Shown here: positions 60,600 to 64,000 of the stretch, in pieces | Layout of the letters: the number at the start of each line of letters is the position of its first letter | How positions within the stretch are numbered: position 1 is the stretch's first letter | Assembly (NCBI GenBank): GCA_021397835.1 | Contig: JAJFZO010000605.1 | Coordinates: 682,001 to 746,000 of the forward strand | Direction: 5' to 3' | Length of the DNA: 64,000 nt | Source of the DNA: Moringa oleifera | Taxonomy: Eukaryota; Streptophyta; Magnoliopsida; Brassicales; Moringaceae | Translations under genes and position numbers: made by a program | Notes under the pieces: generated by a model | Seen by the model: only the letters and a program-made list of their open reading frames with translations | What the model was told of the DNA's origin: nothing | Databases searched by the model: none

Positions 60600-63500
60600 T
60601 GGAGTATACGATTAGTCCTCTTTCTCTATTATATGAAGATAAGGGTTTTGGTTATTACTGTCAAAACGAACAATCAAAAGGAGCTTTCCTCCTGAATGTG
60701 TGAATCGATTTCAGGAAGTGCATGAACAGATTCAAAAACATGGGTTCCGTATGAGAATAGAAAAGATTGATGGGTTTTCATTAATTAATCCAGAACGATA
60801 CCAAATCAAAGGAAACCCACCAACTTTTCAGAAGAACATACACAGAGAAAGAGAACCAGACGAGACCTTCCCATTTCCAGACCTTCTTGTTATCTGAAAA
60901 CAGAGAAGATGCCAAAAAAGAACATCATGGAAACATGAAGAGATTTCTGGCGGTAAGGAGCAAAAACGAAGAGGGATAACAGGGCTGCATGGTTTTTCTT
61001 TTTCCGGGACGAATTTGGCCTCAAACTAAGAGCAGATTCATGGAAAATGAAGATTTCACAGAGAATGGAAAATTTTCACGGCTCTTTGTAATAGGATCAG
61101 GCAATTCGATCCGTTTGGCAGTAGAAAGATGAATTCAAAGCAGAAATTTCAGGGGCGTCTCGTGATTGCTTGGTTTAAAAGTTTACTTTTTCTTATATGA
61201 GAGAGAAAGAGAAAGAGAAAGCTTTTTTCTCGATCGAATCCAACAGTTTCGCTTCTGTTTCTGTTCGCTGTTTCTTTTTGCATCATTAATGCTAAGTGGC
61301 CACAGTGGCAAAAAGCCTTCACACAGTGATCATAGAGTAATCTTTGCATGCATGGCTAATGGATTGGATTAGGAAACTCCCTTCCCATCATAACTACACC
61401 AATTACTACAACTATATATCATTTTTCATTCATCAATTCCAAAAAAAAAAAAAAAAATCATGCCAAGTGGCATTGCATCGTGGCTTTATTAATGTTTGAC
61501 AAGTGGCAAACTATTCACCATCGGATTTCTCCCTCATGATCCCTACCCTCCATATGCCTACATCTATATCCATATTTATATGATATGGATATATTTATCG
61601 TGGTATACTATTATATACATATAAAAAAAATATATAAAACAAGCTTTCAAAATTTACAATTATTCATAAATAAATTATAATATCAAAAAGTGCACCAAAG
61701 CTAGATTTTTACTTTCATATTAAAAATTAAAAAAGATGAAAAATCAGATTTATGCGTGTATTCAATTCGATCAAATGCTAATAAAACCGTTTTGAATAAT
61801 ATTTAATCAAATTTGAACGAGTTTAAATTTAAATTTTAGTATCTGAACCGAGTTTGAATTTTGAATATTTTAATTTTAATTTAACTATATTAAAATTTTA
61901 AATTTAAATTTAAATAATTTATTATCAAGTTTTAATTTTTAATTTTTATTAATATTTATTGATTTATTTTTTATTAAAATATATAAATACAATAAATATG
62001 ATTTAAAAAGCTTGAATAATATACCAATAATCTTAAACGGATTTGAGATGGATTCGAATATTAAAATTCATTTTTTAAATGAACTTGAAACTATTTTAGG
62101 TATATATATTTTCTTAATCAAGTTTGGTTTGAAATATTTTAAATGGGCTGAATTGTGAAGTATTTTTTGAAGTTGATTTTTAATGGAACAAAATTTTACA
62201 TTATGATTAAAATAAAAAAATATATATTTTATAAAATCGAAACTTCTATCCATAACTTTAAATATTAATATCTATATTTTATAAATATTTTTAAATATAA
62301 AATATTTAATAAAACCATATAATTTTATATCATGACAAGCCAATGCAATATTTCTTTCCTTTAAGGTAAAATCGACCAATCATGTATACATATACTATGT
62401 ATTTTTTTGGGTAGATAATTTTACAGAATAAATCTTAAAAATTTGAACCTAAATTTGTCATATAAATTCAAAGTTCATAAAGTTTGTAATAATTGTGAAT
62501 TCGCTGAAAAATTAGTGTAATTGGTGGGTTTACTCAATACTTTCTAATCAAACAAAATATCATTATCAATTTGAAATTAAAATGGGAAAAGACTAGTTGA
62601 GTTTGTGTATGGCATTAAGCAAATAGAACCTTTTCTTCTAAGTAAAAGAATTTGTACAATTAATGATGTTATTATAACAATTGATTTCTTTTGTATGGAC
62701 ATATGATTTTGCTTTCCTTTTACGTAATTGTATTTTAATTAGACAAGTGTAATGCCCTTATTAATGATAAGAAAAGAGAATAATAATAATATATAAAAAT
62801 GTATAAAAATCTCATAAAATTTTAAATATTAAAAATATATACATATTTAAATTTATATTATCAATTTAAAAAAATCATAAAAATAAATTCTGCATTAATA
62901 AAAAATATTTAAATTTAAAAAATGGATTCAAAATATAGTAAAAGTTTTATTTAAGTCATTTTTAAAAATATTTTAACAATAAAAATATCTTTAATTTTTT
63001 ATAATTATTTGAATTAAGATCATATCATAATTGAATTACTAAATCAAAATCTAATTTATTACTTGTTGAATATAAAAATTTGTTTGATAACATAAGATAA
63101 ATATTAAATTTTTTATAACATTTATCCATAAAAAATCAATTAAATTTGGACCTCATATGTTGTTATAAAGTAAAGAGATGCTATTCATGCTAAAATCGAA
63201 CACGAAGAGCAAAAAGGTTGACTTTATATACTTTAATTTCATTAATCAAATCATCACTTTATTCCAAAACTTAAGAATAAGGCATTCTTATCACTCCGAT
63301 AAATAAAATAAAATGGACCGATTGCATTTCTTAACAAAATGATAATCCTCGAGGAATTTCGTTTTAAGAGGTTGGCCTTTGTATAAAGAAGATGTTCTCC
63401 GTGTTTTATTCTATACTAAGGAATAATAATCAAATATGAAATTTGCATAGTTTGCTTGTAAGCTAAGTCCAATATATTTTTCCGTTGATGGAAGGCAAGC

Positions 63501-64000
63501 ACTCTCCAAAATTGGATTCCGGATAACAAACGCTCAAATTAGTTGCCGAAAGCGAAAGAGTTGGATCATCTCCCCTTTCTCGTCGTTCCGACTATATTCA
63601 TTAGTCATATTCATGTTATATCTTAGCCATTTACATGAGCATCATTTTTTTTTTTTGAAAATTAAAGGAAAAAAAAAAGATCTAAGAGAGAGGTACATTA
63701 ATGATTTTATATTTAATTTCCATTTATAGTATGATACAAATTATTTATAATATTGATTTTAAAACAACAAAAAATATGAAACATAAATATTACGATATAA
63801 CATGTGATGCGATGAAACAATCAATCATATTTAGTGCTATAATCTCGTTTTGATTTCACTTGTTGCATAAGTATAATTTATTTTTCAAAAATATATTAAA
63901 TTTACTTTTTTTAGAAATATTTTTTAAAACTTATAAAAATCAATAATTAAAATAATTCTTAAATAATATGGCATGTGAAAGATGAATTATATAAATTGTA
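60600..64000. other. HT1 upstream region and A+T-rich intergenic DNA
   Basis: 60600-61400 contains the promoter and leader of the kinase gene, including a (GAGAAA)n-like purine run near 61198-61220. 61440-61457 is a run of about 17 A. 61560-64000 is A+T-rich with degenerate TTTGAATTT/AATCAAATTTGAAC words like those at the left edge. No gene, tRNA or mobile element could be supported. Confidence 0.55.

Noticed and set aside
1..64000. CRISPR arrays, bacterial operons, phage or integrated viral genes
   Set aside because: The tandem repeats found have only two or three diverged copies without spacers, all genes are eukaryotic with introns, and the only reverse-transcribing elements seen are a LINE and a Copia retrotransposon.

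Overview
This is nuclear DNA from a flowering plant, almost certainly a eudicot. The genes have many short exons bounded by GT/AG introns, the intergenic DNA is extremely A+T-rich, the introns hold plant-type retrotransposons, and several products are plant-specific or closest to plant proteins (HT1-type Raf kinase, phytocyanin, DUF506 protein, plant TFIIF alpha with an N-terminal Cys/His motif). The species cannot be read from the sequence. No bacterial operon, CRISPR array or phage is present.

Layout from left to right. 1-2.4 kb: A+T-rich intergenic DNA. 2.7-6.9 kb (+): TFIIF alpha subunit (RAP74), 9 coding exons. 7.7-8.7 kb (-): a phytocyanin/early-nodulin-like protein that has lost its copper ligands. 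11.7-12.2 kb (-): an unrecognised basic protein with a myristoylation-like N-terminus. 15-24.2 kb (+): CDP-diacylglycerol synthase, 11 coding exons plus a leader intron, with one GC-AG intron and a 5'-truncated LINE in its largest intron. 25.6-26.7 kb (-): alkaline ceramidase, probably with a 2.2-kb leader intron. 31.5-32.9 kb (+): DUF506/PDDEXK-like protein behind a cluster of ACGTGGC elements. 34.0-34.3 kb (-): a probable independently transcribed H/ACA snoRNA. 35.7-42.3 kb (+): a plant-specific protein with a C-terminal EAR motif, whose first intron contains an internally deleted Copia element with both LTRs and a 5-bp target duplication. 43.2-45.5 kb (-) and 45.7-46.6 kb (+): mitochondrial pyruvate carrier and Mediator subunit 11, head to head across 269 bp. 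47.8-51.2 kb (+): SOBER1-like acyl-protein thioesterase/carboxylesterase with an added N-terminal membrane anchor. 52.8-53.5 kb (+): a single-exon plant-specific protein. 58.1-60.6 kb (-): HT1-type Raf-like kinase. 61-64 kb: A+T-rich intergenic DNA.

The genes do not form one pathway. From memory, CDS, ceramidase, the EAR-motif protein, pyruvate carrier and SOBER1-like esterase follow the order of a block on Arabidopsis chromosome 4 (around AT4G22300-AT4G22340), which would make the middle of the window a conserved syntenic segment with extra genes. The least ordinary items are the candidate snoRNA, the two structurally complete retroelement insertions in introns, the GC-AG intron and the membrane-anchored SOBER1-like enzyme. 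I did not find a convincing wholly new multi-gene system.
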